NCBI GenBank assembly: GCA_964518905.1
Contig: CAZFJL010000006.1
Coordinates: 35,883 to 99,882, forward strand
DNA from: RDYZ01 sp964518905
GTDB lineage: Bacteria > Cyanobacteriota > Cyanobacteriia > Cyanobacteriales > Geitlerinemataceae
DNA length: 64,000 bases
Direction: 5' to 3'
This document shows, piece by piece, positions 49,913 to 60,403 of this stretch. Under the pieces are notes generated by a model. The model saw only the letters and a program-made list of their open reading frames with translations. It was not told the DNA's origin and ran no database searches. Position numbers and translations under genes: made by a program. The stretch's first letter is position 1; the number at the start of each line of letters is the position of its first letter.

Positions 49913-52900
49913 GACTAAGCAAAGCGGATCTTGGAACGTTTGCGCCGTGGACATCGTCAGGCAGTAGAGATACTGACGCATCCAGACGATATGTTGAAAT
50001 TTAGGTTGAAACGTAGGCTGGGATTGAGCAGGAGAGTTTGCAGAAGAGCTTGGGGGAGCGATCGGTTCAAAGAGAAGCGATTCGCGTAGGACTTGGTAGA
50101 TCGGGTGGCCGATCGAGTCGGGATCGATCCACTGGGAGAGCGGCGCTGTGGGGATTAATCCGATCGGCAGGTGGTTTGCGAGCAGGGCGGGAAGCTGCCG
50201 ATCGGCGATCGCGGCGGGAATGCCAGCCCGTTCGAGTAGATGACGAGCATCGCGGCGGGTCATGGCCTGCTGTGGCAGGTTGCATAACAGTTCGTGGAGG
50301 ACGAAATAGTCGTCGTAGCGCTGACGATCAAGATCGAGGTCATCGCGATCGAGGTTCGCGACGGGCGGCACGTCTACCTCAGTATCGATTAAGCCCGCGA
50401 GACCGTCGGCGGTGATACTGATGCGTGGGTCAGAGCTGCGCGGGTGGATCAGGGTCGCGTTCGGGCATTTTTGCCGTAGCCAGGTCTCGATCGATGGCCA
50501 GTGGCTCGCATCACCGCTAAGGATCACGCGATCAATACTTTGGACAGCCGTACCGATGCGGCTAAAGAAATGGTTTAACTCGCGGTTGAACCCCGCGATC
50601 GCCGGGATCAGGACGGCGGTTTCAAACTGACGACGGGAAATTTGGTACTCGGTTTCAAGGCACGCAACGATCGCGCGGTCTTGTCCGGTCTGTAGGCACT
50701 GCAAAATGTCTCGGGCGACCCGAAGCAGCGATCGGCCTTGAGGCGTCGTCTGGAGCCATTGACGCAGGGCTATGCGTGCCTCTGGGGCGGGTTCGCCGAC
50801 AGGAGGTAGCGCGGGCGGTTGTGAATTGAGTGAATTGAGTGGATGGGTGGATGAGTTTAAGTGAGCTTGAATCGCTAGATTCAGCCGGTCATCGGTGAGC
50901 AACAGTTGAGCAATGACATCGAGTTCGAGGCTCATGCGACCGTAGGGGACACGGTGCGATCGTCGCTGTAAACCCGTTACAGCCTGATGCTGGGAGCGAT
51001 CGCCGGTTAGCTCACAAACGATAAACTCGATCGCCGCTGCGTCAGCCGTCACAACTAAGGTTGTTTCGGACGGTGCAGGGCGATCGGGCGATAACACCTG
51101 AGACCGCACACTCGCCCAGGCGGCGTCCGCAAACGTAATTTGGCCGGGATGAGACACCAGACCGGCTTCGATGATCGCCTCCCGCAGATTGAAGCGATCG
51201 GCCGCATTGCTCTCGCTGTGCTGGTTAACGATGATTCCGGCGAGCTTGGGCAGTGCGCTATCGACTAGGCGATCGGTGTCCGGTTCGAGGGTGCAGCCAT
51301 CGGCCAGCGCCTCGCAGCGCAGGGAAGTTAAGAGGCGACGCAAGGCGTGGCGCAGTTCGTAGAGACTGAGGCGATCGTCATGCGACCAGCGCACGATCGG
51401 CTGGAAGGCATCGCGATCGTCGCGCCAGGAGATCCCGATCTCGAAACAGCTTCGGAAATCCTGGAGCAAAATTCCGGGGGACGTACGATCGCGTTCCGCC
51501 GCGCGATCGGCGTTCTGGGAGTCGATTAGCGCTTGCCAGCCGATCGTCCAGTCGTCCGGGGTCGTCGCCTCTGGAGGGAGGTACACCGCGCAGGGCAGAC
51601 GGTGACGTAACTCGGGTGGGTTGGCATCATTGGCGATCATCTCAGCCGGTTGATCTGCGGTGGGATCGACACCGCAAGACCAGGCCAACGGATAGCGCTG
51701 ATTGTCTTGGCGATCGATTAAAACTGCCGCGAGTTCCGTCACCCCCAAATCAAGGGCGAGATACCACCGAGTATTGGGGGGATCGTTGGGGGGCGGTGGC
51801 GGCGGCAACGTGTCCCAGATCGAGGTAAATAGCTCGGCATGGTTAACGGGATCAACGGGTTCAACAGGTTCAACGAGATTAACGGGTTCAAGCGCTTCGC
51901 TGTCGTCGATCGAGCTGGTGGCACTATCCGGCGAGGTGGACGGCGTCAAGCTTGCGGCAGGGTCTACCTGTTGCATGGCGGCGATGATGGCCGCTTCGAG
52001 TTCGCGCTCTAGGCCATCGAGACCGAGTTTGATCGTGAGTTCTGCTTCGATCTGTGCTTCTAGCGTCGATGCGTCTGAGGGGGAGTCGATCGCGGTGGCA
52101 TCCCCGAATTCATCAGGGGGATCGGCACGATTTGGCTCGCTCAAATCGTTAACAATTTCTAAAATCGCATCGAATAACGCTTCGTCGGCGGCGTCATCGT
52201 CATCATCCGTATTATCACCATCATCTTCGGTATTCTCTGGCAAAATCGGGACTGGATTTTCGGTATCAGCCCCCGCCTCAACGCCACGGTAGCCATAATA
52301 TTCATCGTCTGAGCTATCGAAGGGGTTATCGTTAGCGATCTCGGCGAGTTCTGCGGGCGAGAGCGTCGCGAGATCGATGCTGCCGGGGTTGATGAGGGCG
52401 TAGCGATCGTCATCGGCGGTTAAATCGAGGGCGATAAAGTCGTCGGTGATGTGTTCCGACAGGCGGGCGATCGTTTCATCGAGATCGCGATCGACGGCAA
52501 GCGGTTCGATCCGTTCATCGGGATACGGGTCGGTATCTTCAAATAAATCGAGCGCCCAGTCGATCGGGGTTTCTGACGACACGATCGGCGCTGGATCGAT
52601 GTGAGATTGAGATTCGTGAGATTCGGCCTCGATTGGCACAGAGACGGGAGGAGGCGATTCGGTCTCGCGTCGATCGTTCTGGTCATGAATGGACGACAAA
52701 ATGGGCGCAGAAACAGAAACGGCTTCCCACTCATCAAGAGCGGGAAGCTCGGAAAATTGCTGCTTAAGGGCAGCTTTCTTATGTTTGTGAGATATCGGAC
52801 GGTCAGTCTTTTCGATCGTTTCTGCGGCTTCGGCTCCGGCTTTGGCGTCTGCTGTCGTTGCGATCGCTGGGTCTAAAGCGGGCGAAACCGGCTTAGGTCT

Positions 52901-55900
52901 GGCCTGAAGGGAGCTTTGAGGAGCCAGTGGTCGAGCTTGAGTTTGGGGATTTGGGGAGACACGAACCGGCTCTGGAGGCGCGGACGGTGTGGCGGTGGAT
53001 GCCGTAGATGACGTTTCCGGGGACGTAGCGGCGATCGCCGGGTCATGTCCGGCGATCGCCGTGGCGGCAGTCGGTGTCGTGTCGATCGATGTAGCTGCCG
53101 GTGTAGCTGCCGGTGTAGCTTCAACTGGCGCGGTCGGGGCTGAGGTAAGGGAGTTCGAGACCTCAGCCCCCTGCGCTTTTGGGTCGGAGGCCGCTGGTAT
53201 ATCCGGCTCTATTGCCGGGGGCCCCCCGCGAGACGACGCTATTCGACTGTGAGAATCATCATCGTCTTCATCGCCGTCATCCGTCGCGGTTGCGGGACGA
53301 CTCGGGGCGCGATCGCTCGGAGCAACGCCGGATGCTTCTAGGTCGATCGCGTCGAGCTTGGCCGTACGGCGTACGTCGGGACTCGCACCCGATAGCTCGC
53401 GATCGATGTCAGCGGCGGCAGTTTCGCGCGTTTTGCTGGCGTTGTTGTGATCGCGATCGGTTTCATCATCGAACCAATCGAAGGCTTTCGCCATGTTCGA
53501 TGATGTGTGCTGCGATTCTGATTCGAGTTCAACGAGCAGATCATTCACCAAGTCGCCACTGTCCAGCCGCGCATTGGCGGACGGTACGAGCGAATTGGGA
53601 TCTGGAGTCGAAGAAGACGGCATGACAACGGCTGATTCAAACAGATTCAAATCTGAGTTCTTATTCTGACTTATTTCGGTCGTTTTTGGCGTTGTCATCC
53701 CGGCTAATAGCGCATCGAAATCATCATCTACGGTGCCATCTACGTCTGTCGCAGCAACCTCAGAATCGAAAGCATCTGCCTCGAACTCTAAATCGGCCAT
53801 CGCGTTGAGTTCAGTTTCGGCAGCGAATTCGGTGGATTGCTCGGTGAGGGACGCTTCGATCGCGGGAAAGTCATCATCCTCGATACGATTGCCGATCGTC
53901 GCGGTTTCGCGATCGAGATCGGCGATCAAATCCGTTTCGCCCGCCGAGACTTCCGCCGCTGTCACGATATTTTCGTCTGGCTCTAGAGCCTCGATCGGAC
54001 TCGCTACCGTGGGCTCCTCGATTGCTTCTAACTCCGGCTCCGGCTCGGTCTCTGGTTCGCTCTGTTCTGGCGCGATCGGCTCATCAATGTCCTCTAGAGC
54101 GATCGTGGGCTCGTCACCCGTCGCAACATCTTCGATAGCTTCGGGCTCTAGTTCTAGTTCGAGTTCTGGTTCTAGTTCGAGCTCTGGTTCTGGTTCTGCC
54201 GCGAGATCAGTAATGACAATATCGTCGAGATTTTCGCCCTCAAACACAGAAGCGGCAACCACTTCGGGTTCCTCCAAATCGGTCATCTCATTCAAGGGTT
54301 CATCCAGCGGCTCGATCGTGTCGCTAACATCCTGTTCTACTGGTCGATCGTCAGTTTCGCGGGATGCCTGCGGAGTCTCGATATCGAGGATTTCGTCTTC
54401 AGTAAATGGATCAGATTCAACTGCGAGATCTAGCCCCAAGATTGCCTCTGGAATATCTGAATCCTCGGCCAGTAAAGCGTTGCTGACTAGACTATCGTCC
54501 TCCTCTTCCAGAATGTATTCGTATTCGTGTTCAACTTCTTCGGAGCTAGCTTCTAGATCAAGCTCAACTTCGTCAGGCTCAATATCTTCAAGCTCAACTT
54601 CGTCAAGTTCAACATCTTCAGAGCTAGCTTCTAGATCAAGCTCAACTTCGTCAAGTTCAACCTCTTCAGAGCTAGCTTCTAGGTCTAACTCAACGTCGTC
54701 AGGTTCAATTTCTAGATCTAACTCAACCTCTTCAAGCTCAGCCTCTTCAGAGCTAGCTTCTAGATCTAACTCAACGTCGTCAAGCTCAACATCTGGTTCA
54801 ACTTCAGCCTCAGAGCTAGCTTCTAGATCAAGCTCAACCTCTTCAGAGCTAGCTTCTAGGTCTAACTCAACGTCGTCAGGTTCAATTTCTAGATCTAACT
54901 CAACATCTTCAAGCTCAACCTCTTCAGAACTAGCTTCTAGATTTAACTCAACTTCAGATGTCAGGCCAAGATTAGACTCAGCTTCATCGTGGAAGCCTGG
55001 ATCGCGATCGGGTTCAAGGCCAAACTCGGGATCGGCAGTCGGTTCAAGTTCTGATATGAGATTCAGCTCGGAATCTGGATCTGGATCGATCGCGAGCTCG
55101 GAAACAACCTCCGCCGCCACGTTAGGATCTGGCTCCGGGCTCGGTTCGAGATCGAACATTTCCAGCTCATATTCGTCGATCGCATCGTCGATCGCTTCAA
55201 GATCCACATCGTCGTTCAACTCTGACGACGCTTCAGGATCTGCGGCGGTCTGCTCTAGGCTGTCCTCCTCAACCGCAAGGGCTTCGATCGCAACAAGATC
55301 AATCGAGTCGGCGACGGGTTCGACCGTCGATTGCAGCGCCTCGGGTTCTGCCAGCTCTTCCGGCTCTTCCGGTTCTACCTGATCAACGACTGGCATCCCG
55401 AAAATGTCGCTGTCATCAAAATCTAAATCATCCTCATCGATCGCCATCTCAGCGGTGAACTCGCTCAACGTGTCGCCATCAAGATTGGCTGATTGATCGT
55501 CGGTTGTCTCAATCAAAAACTCGTCTTCCCCCTCAAAATCACGATCGCTTTCCAGCGCAAGATCTAGACCGGTAGACCCGTCACCAGAATCTAACCCGAG
55601 GGCAAAATCGTCTGGTGTCATGCTGTTGGCGCGATCGAGGGTTGGGGAGGCTAATAATGCTGACGGTTCTGACGCTGCGGGATCTACGGAATCATCGAGA
55701 TCATCGTCATACCAATCATTGTTATCCTCCCACTCTTGAGATTCATCGCCCCAGGCGATGGCTTCATCCACTAATTCTGCCCCCAAGTCTGAGATGGCAT
55801 CCTCTGCGGTCTCGACGGCTCCCCATCCCGCCAAATCGGAGGGTGTGTCCTCAGCCGCACTGACGATCTCGATCTCATCAGCATCGCGCTCTTCTCCTGT

Positions 55901-58900
55901 CGAAGCTGATACAGCATCGGGTTCGTCATTTAGATCGTCGTGATCGTCAAAATCGTCGCGATCGCCCTCTGCCCAGTTATCGGCCTCTGAAATTTCGGAG
56001 TCTTGCCCAAATGTAGCGGGATCGAATTCAAAGCTGTCGATCTCGGGTGCGGGGTCAGCGATCGGAGATCGATTCGTGACGGTGGCTGTCGGAGTATTTG
56101 CGGAAAGTTCAGGGGTGACGGCACTAGGGGTTAGATCGGTGATGTCGTCTGCCCACGGATCGGTGTCGAGTTCGTTATCGAATGCGTCGTCAAGTTCGTC
56201 GCCAAGCTCGTCGTCAAGCTCGTCGTCAAGCTCGTCGTCAAGTTCGTCTTCACCGGCGAAATCGGCGAAATCGGTGGGTTCATCTGATGCGCCTAGACCG
56301 ATCGGCTCTGCTACTGGGTTGTCTTCGATCGGGCGCTTTGTCGGTGTTGGCGTCGAAGCTTCCTCGGCTAGGTCGAGACCAAACGGATCGGTATCTTCCG
56401 TTAACACTTGAGCGGCGATCGTCGCGAAATCGTCCGCCTCAACCTCATGACTCTCATCATCCGCGATATCTACAGACGGATCATCCGTCTCAACATCGGG
56501 GACAAGGGAGTTCGCCATTGCGATGAAATCGCCAGCATCATCTTGATTGTCCGCGCTATTAGATGCATCGGTGATCGTCCAGTTGTTGGCCTCGATCGCG
56601 GTCTCGGCGACACTCTCTGATCCGGTTTCAGCCTCTGGGTCTGATCCGGTTTCAGCCTCTGGGTCGAAATCTGGGTCGAAATCTGAATCGAAATCATTGT
56701 TCCAATCCTCCTCTACTCCAGCACTGTCGGTGTCATCCAGATCGATGAGATCGACGCGATCGATGTCAACCTCAGCGAGGTTAACCGATTCAGCTTGATT
56801 TGTGGATAGATCCTCGGGCAAGGCGTCATCATCTGCGAGAGTTTCGCCGGTTTCGCTCCAGGGATCGGCGACTGCATCAAAGCTTGCAGGGGAGGGGGCT
56901 GGTGCGAGGTCGGTGTCTGGCATCATGACCTGATCTGCGATCGCGTCAAACTCATCGAATTCATCAAACTCATCGACTTCGTCCGACTCGTCGAGCTCGT
57001 TCAGTTCGTCAAACTCGCCGGTTTCGCGATCGTCAGCTTCCAGATCGTCCGATGCCAACGTGGTTAAATCCAGGTCGCTAACGGTGCTATCGTCCGCCGC
57101 GCTAATGGCTTGCTCGGCGATCGCGCCAAATTCATCGAATTCATCGAATTCGTCGAACTCATCGAACTCGTCGAACTCGTCAGGTTCCACATCTTCGACG
57201 TCCGACACGGTGTGATCCAGTTGATCCGGCTTGTCTGCCTCAGTGATCAGGTCGGCTTCGGAGTCCTCCGCGATCGCGTCAGCCGCGATCGCCTCAAAGT
57301 CCATGACCCCGGACAGTTCAAAGTCAGCCTCCGGGCTCATGTTAATGTCGTCGTCCGGTTCATCGAGTGGGGCAAATTCGGAGAGGATGCGATCGAGGGG
57401 ATCGTCATCAAAGTCGCTAGCATCACCAGTGTCACCAACATCACCAGGATCATCAACATCGCCAAGGTCGTTATCCGGTATGGCGTGCGCGATGATTTCG
57501 ATATCATCCGGAGCCTGCAACGCCTCGATCGTCGTGGGCATCATCGATGGGTCAGTGACGTTTTCATCTCCTGTAGGAAGATCAAAGAAGGCTGCAAGAC
57601 CGGATTCGATTTCAGTCGGACGAATGTATAGGTCATGATCAGACGTGGCGTTTCGCTGGCTGAGATCACGAGCGATTTCCTCGACGCTGCGCGGTGTTCC
57701 GGCAGGCAAGCCGGAAGCAATCGGCGTCGAAGGATCGAAATCGATTGTGTCGGTATCGCTTAAATCAAAGGGATCGAGTTCGATCGGCTCACCGAGTAAG
57801 TCATCATTTTCTTCCTCTACATCTGCGATATCCGTTGCGCTCGCTTCCTCGATCTCATCAGCCTCCTCCTCATCAGCGCCATCGGCGGCAAAGGAGTATA
57901 GATCTGGATTCATCCCAGACGGTTCTGACTCATCTTCTTCCTCGTTCTCAAGCCAACGACTATCGAGCCCCGTTTGCATCTCCTCGGGAGCCGTATTCCA
58001 AGGCAGGGGTAAATCATTCTCGTCCTGCTCGGGCTCGCTTGCCTTGTCGTCGTTTATGCTCTGTGCGTCCTGGTTAATGGGATACGTGTCCGGGGTCTCG
58101 CTGTCCTCGGAGGTGTCTTCTAGGAGCCAACTGTTTGGTTCGTCTGAGGGTTCCGATTCATCTTCGTTTGCTTCCTCCGCTAATTCATCTTCGATCGCTT
58201 CCTCAGCTAATTCGTCTTCAAAAACTGTCGTGGAATCTTCACTGATGGGCTCATGACGATCAATTGCGTCTGTATCTTCGGAATCTTCTGGGGGGAGAAT
58301 TTCGGCTTCCGCATCGTCAGGCTGTTCGATCGAGTCTGCGGGTTGTTCATCGGCGGTCAGTGCATCGACAACGGTCTCGGCAACACTGGCGATCGCCCCG
58401 AGGCTGGCTGCTGCGATCGCGATGCCACCGATCCCTTCACCCAGTCCGGATTCGTCTGCTTCTGTGCTGGTGTCGTCGGTTAGATCCAGGTCGTCGATCG
58501 CCTCGGTTTCGTCCGGTTCACTGATCTCGTCAGTCTCGTCAGTCTCTTCAATCCCATCGGTCTCGATGATCGCAGCATCATCGGAGACGTCATCATCTGT
58601 AGTGGCACTTGTAGCAGCTTCTAATACATCAGTAGCTTTTAATACATCTACATTGTCATTATTCTCTTTCTCGGCTTGTTCCTCCTCGCTTGGATCTGCA
58701 CTGTCAAGATCCAGACTTTCGATTGCCTCTTTATGTCCTTCTACGACATGTCCTTCTACGACATGTCCTTCTACGACTTCTGCTTCTTCTACAGTTTCTA
58801 CTTCTTCTGCCTCTCCGACGATTTCATCGGAGACAAGGTCAGACTCGTCAACATCGTCGCCGCCGGAATCGTCCTGATCCGTTAGGCCACTGTTCTCGAT

Positions 58901-60361
58901 CTCGATGGTATCAGCGTCGGCGTCAGTTTCAATACTGTCGATCTCAATACGATCAATCTCAATACGATCGATGTCGTCATGGCTCTCGATCGCTGTTACA
59001 GTTTCAGCCTCAAGCGGCACAATGAATTCGCCGAACGGTAGTTCATCCTGTATCTCGCCGTCTTGGGGCGTCTCCAATAGAGCCGTCAGATCGGTTAGCG
59101 CTGTAATCCGCTCCGGTGGGGGAACGATCGCACGGGTGGCGATCGCTGCTGTGGCGGAGGCGACGCCAAATGAGGCGGCAACACGATCGCGAAGATCCAT
59201 CGCCGAATCTGCCGTGTCCGATGTCTCGGATAAATCGACCACCTCGCCGCCTGCATCTTCGGTCGTGCTGGGATCGATCATGTCGATCGTGGCCTCGATT
59301 TCATCTGCATCGCGAGTCGTCGTCGCGGCATCGCTCGGCAACACCTGCGCCGCACGATCGACCAACGCCTGCACGATCGCGTCACCCTGCTGACTCAGAC
59401 GATGCATTTTCTCCACGCTGGTCGCGAGGGAATCTTCGTAGCTGCGAATATTCGATAGCACAGCATTAAAGCTCGTTTGCAGCTTGCCATCGAGTTCGAG
59501 CAAAAGCCGATCGGAATCGGCCTGGAGGCGCTGCACCTGCTCGAAACGCTGGGCAGGATGGAGTACGGGCGAGCTAGTTTCGCCGTTATCTGGCAGGCGG
59601 TTGGTGCTGAAATAGGCGCTGAAGTAGTTGACGAGGCGTGCTTCGAGGGTTTGCAGCATCCCGCCAAGCTGCTGGGCGATCGCATTTTGGAGACGATCCT
59701 GAAGCGTGCCGACAAAGGTCGAGATCGTTCGCTCTTGGTTGCTTTGCTGTTGAACGAGGCTGTTTTGATATTGCGCTTGGGTTCGTAGGTGCTGGATTTC
59801 GCTGGCAAGGCGATCGCGTTCCTGGCGTAGGTTTTCCAGGTCGTGGCGTAGGGGTTGCAGGAGGCTCGAATGCAACACCATGATGTCGCGTGCGAGGCCA
59901 GATTCAGAGTTGTCGCCGCCCGTCCCTAGATTAGGACTGGGGGGATTGATCATCGAAGGGCTAGAGTCCGTCGCCGCAAACGGTGGATCGAGACTGAGGG
60001 CGCTACGTACGATATTTTCCAGCTCGATCGCGTCCAGATGTCCGGGCTTGTCCGTAGGGTCTAAGGACGGGTTGGATTGGCTCATAGCGGTCTCACGCAT
60101 CGGGGGCAATGATCTGGGCGGGCTCGATGAAATGTTGCGGCTGCTTTCAGAGGCGGCGCGGCTCATGTCTAGCAACGACTCGGATGATGCATCGGGCGAT
60201 GCGCTTGACTGCACATCGAGATAGCGCCGAATCTGTTGCAGCAATGCCAACTCTTGCGGGACAGCGTTCGCCGGATCGCCGTGTAGCTGTTCGGTGGCGC
60301 GTCCGATGATCGTGTCAATTTCAGCAATGAGCGCTTGGATGTTATCGGGGCGAGAAGTCAC
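49877..60361 (-). CDS. Giant acidic protein with C-terminal actin/Hsp70-like ATPase domain
   Basis: 3494 residues from the GTG at 60361, which has AGAGGA about seven bases upstream; a TTG at 60403 would add 14. Residues to about 170 are a helical and Ser-rich start; about 170-345 is coiled coil (HDLENLRQERDRLASEIQHL, LDGKLQTSFNAVL). Residues roughly 350-2740 are overwhelmingly Asp/Glu with runs such as DEFDEFDEF, VVEGHVVEGH, ELELEPELELE and long VELDLEASSEE units. A Pro/Ala/Thr-rich part lies near 2400-2500. From about 2865 an actin/Hsp70-like domain begins: RWYLALDLGVTELAAVLID (phosphate 1), TLVVTADAAAIEFIV (phosphate 2-like), VILSGDASHWPSIETWL (adenosine loop). No signal peptide. Cytosolic scaffold or filament is my inference; function unknown. 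Confidence 0.8.
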   Translation of the reverse strand: MTSRPDNIQALIAEIDTIIGRATEQLHGDPANAVPQELALLQQIRRYLDVQSSASPDASSESLLDMSRAASESSRNISSSPPRSLPPMRETAMSQSNPSLDPTDKPGHLDAIELENIVRSALSLDPPFAATDSSPSMINPPSPNLGTGGDNSESGLARDIMVLHSSLLQPLRHDLENLRQERDRLASEIQHLRTQAQYQNSLVQQQSNQERTISTFVGTLQDRLQNAIAQQLGGMLQTLEARLVNYFSAYFSTNRLPDNGETSSPVLHPAQRFEQVQRLQADSDRLLLELDGKLQTSFNAVLSNIRSYEDSLATSVEKMHRLSQQGDAIVQALVDRAAQVLPSDAATTTRDADEIEATIDMIDPSTTEDAGGEVVDLSETSDTADSAMDLRDRVAASFGVASATAAIATRAIVPPPERITALTDLTALLETPQDGEIQDELPFGEFIVPLEAETVTAIESHDDIDRIEIDRIEIDSIETDADADTIEIENSGLTDQDDSGGDDVDESDLVSDEIVGEAEEVETVEEAEVVEGHVVEGHVVEGHKEAIESLDLDSADPSEEEQAEKENNDNVDVLKATDVLEAATSATTDDDVSDDAAIIETDGIEETDETDEISEPDETEAIDDLDLTDDTSTEADESGLGEGIGGIAIAAASLGAIASVAETVVDALTADEQPADSIEQPDDAEAEILPPEDSEDTDAIDRHEPISEDSTTVFEDELAEEAIEDELAEEANEDESEPSDEPNSWLLEDTSEDSETPDTYPINQDAQSINDDKASEPEQDENDLPLPWNTAPEEMQTGLDSRWLENEEEDESEPSGMNPDLYSFAADGADEEEADEIEEASATDIADVEEENDDLLGEPIELDPFDLSDTDTIDFDPSTPIASGLPAGTPRSVEEIARDLSQRNATSDHDLYIRPTEIESGLAAFFDLPTGDENVTDPSMMPTTIEALQAPDDIEIIAHAIPDNDLGDVDDPGDVGDTGDASDFDDDPLDRILSEFAPLDEPDDDINMSPEADFELSGVMDFEAIAADAIAEDSEADLITEADKPDQLDHTVSDVEDVEPDEFDEFDEFDEFDEFDEFGAIAEQAISAADDSTVSDLDLTTLASDDLEADDRETGEFDELNELDESDEVDEFDEFDEFDAIADQVMMPDTDLAPAPSPASFDAVADPWSETGETLADDDALPEDLSTNQAESVNLAEVDIDRVDLIDLDDTDSAGVEEDWNNDFDSDFDPDFDPEAETGSDPEAETGSESVAETAIEANNWTITDASNSADNQDDAGDFIAMANSLVPDVETDDPSVDIADDESHEVEADDFATIAAQVLTEDTDPFGLDLAEEASTPTPTKRPIEDNPVAEPIGLGASDEPTDFADFAGEDELDDELDDELDDELGDELDDAFDNELDTDPWADDITDLTPSAVTPELSANTPTATVTNRSPIADPAPEIDSFEFDPATFGQDSEISEADNWAEGDRDDFDDHDDLNDEPDAVSASTGEERDADEIEIVSAAEDTPSDLAGWGAVETAEDAISDLGAELVDEAIAWGDESQEWEDNNDWYDDDLDDSVDPAASEPSALLASPTLDRANSMTPDDFALGLDSGDGSTGLDLALESDRDFEGEDEFLIETTDDQSANLDGDTLSEFTAEMAIDEDDLDFDDSDIFGMPVVDQVEPEEPEELAEPEALQSTVEPVADSIDLVAIEALAVEEDSLEQTAADPEASSELNDDVDLEAIDDAIDEYELEMFDLEPSPEPDPNVAAEVVSELAIDPDPDSELNLISELEPTADPEFGLEPDRDPGFHDEAESNLGLTSEVELNLEASSEEVELEDVELDLEIEPDDVELDLEASSEEVELDLEASSEAEVEPDVELDDVELDLEASSEEAELEEVELDLEIEPDDVELDLEASSEEVELDEVELDLEASSEDVELDEVELEDIEPDEVELDLEASSEEVEHEYEYILEEEDDSLVSNALLAEDSDIPEAILGLDLAVESDPFTEDEILDIETPQASRETDDRPVEQDVSDTIEPLDEPLNEMTDLEEPEVVAASVFEGENLDDIVITDLAAEPEPELELEPELELELEPEAIEDVATGDEPTIALEDIDEPIAPEQSEPETEPEPELEAIEEPTVASPIEALEPDENIVTAAEVSAGETDLIADLDRETATIGNRIEDDDFPAIEASLTEQSTEFAAETELNAMADLEFEADAFDSEVAATDVDGTVDDDFDALLAGMTTPKTTEISQNKNSDLNLFESAVVMPSSSTPDPNSLVPSANARLDSGDLVNDLLVELESESQHTSSNMAKAFDWFDDETDRDHNNASKTRETAAADIDRELSGASPDVRRTAKLDAIDLEASGVAPSDRAPSRPATATDDGDEDDDDSHSRIASSRGGPPAIEPDIPAASDPKAQGAEVSNSLTSAPTAPVEATPAATPAATSIDTTPTAATAIAGHDPAIAATSPETSSTASTATPSAPPEPVRVSPNPQTQARPLAPQSSLQARPKPVSPALDPAIATTADAKAGAEAAETIEKTDRPISHKHKKAALKQQFSELPALDEWEAVSVSAPILSSIHDQNDRRETESPPPVSVPIEAESHESQSHIDPAPIVSSETPIDWALDLFEDTDPYPDERIEPLAVDRDLDETIARLSEHITDDFIALDLTADDDRYALINPGSIDLATLSPAELAEIANDNPFDSSDDEYYGYRGVEAGADTENPVPILPENTEDDGDNTDDDDDAADEALFDAILEIVNDLSEPNRADPPDEFGDATAIDSPSDASTLEAQIEAELTIKLGLDGLERELEAAIIAAMQQVDPAASLTPSTSPDSATSSIDDSEALEPVNLVEPVEPVDPVNHAELFTSIWDTLPPPPPPNDPPNTRWYLALDLGVTELAAVLIDRQDNQRYPLAWSCGVDPTADQPAEMIANDANPPELRHRLPCAVYLPPEATTPDDWTIGWQALIDSQNADRAAERDRTSPGILLQDFRSCFEIGISWRDDRDAFQPIVRWSHDDRLSLYELRHALRRLLTSLRCEALADGCTLEPDTDRLVDSALPKLAGIIVNQHSESNAADRFNLREAIIEAGLVSHPGQITFADAAWASVRSQVLSPDRPAPSETTLVVTADAAAIEFIVCELTGDRSQHQAVTGLQRRSHRVPYGRMSLELDVIAQLLLTDDRLNLAIQAHLNSSTHPLNSLNSQPPALPPVGEPAPEARIALRQWLQTTPQGRSLLRVARDILQCLQTGQDRAIVACLETEYQISRRQFETAVLIPAIAGFNRELNHFFSRIGTAVQSIDRVILSGDASHWPSIETWLRQKCPNATLIHPRSSDPRISITADGLAGLIDTEVDVPPVANLDRDDLDLDRQRYDDYFVLHELLCNLPQQAMTRRDARHLLERAGIPAAIADRQLPALLANHLPIGLIPTAPLSQWIDPDSIGHPIYQVLRESLLFEPIAPPSSSANSPAQSQPTFQPKFQHIVWMRQYLYCLTMSTAQTFQDPLCLVVGWALPTIVQR
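54530..54960. repeat. Coding repeat block (VELDLEASSEE units) in the giant gene
   Basis: About nine copies of GAGCTAGCTTCTAGATCNAG-like sequence, spaced by multiples of three (often 42-63 bases), alternating with AACTTCTTCGTC-type linkers. All units keep the frame. Similar shorter runs are at 56185-56255 (GAC/GAG-type), 57125-57185 (DEF) and 58735-58790 (VVEGH). Confidence 0.85.
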
Positions 60362-60403
60362 GAGCGTTCCTCTTCGGCGAACTGTCAGCGGATTGAGCTT
60401 CAA

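Noticed and set aside
53733..55382. Very long Ser-rich open frame on the plus strand (549 codons) and similar ones at 57231-58256
   Set aside because: They are antisense to the Asp/Glu-rich part of the giant gene. GAx codons read out of frame on the other strand give TCx serine, so openness follows from the repeat composition. No domain or start signal.
49877..60361. Reading the giant gene as a surface adhesin
   Set aside because: There is no signal peptide, RTX, cadherin or anchoring motif; the C-terminus is an actin/Hsp70-like domain, which fits a cytosolic protein.
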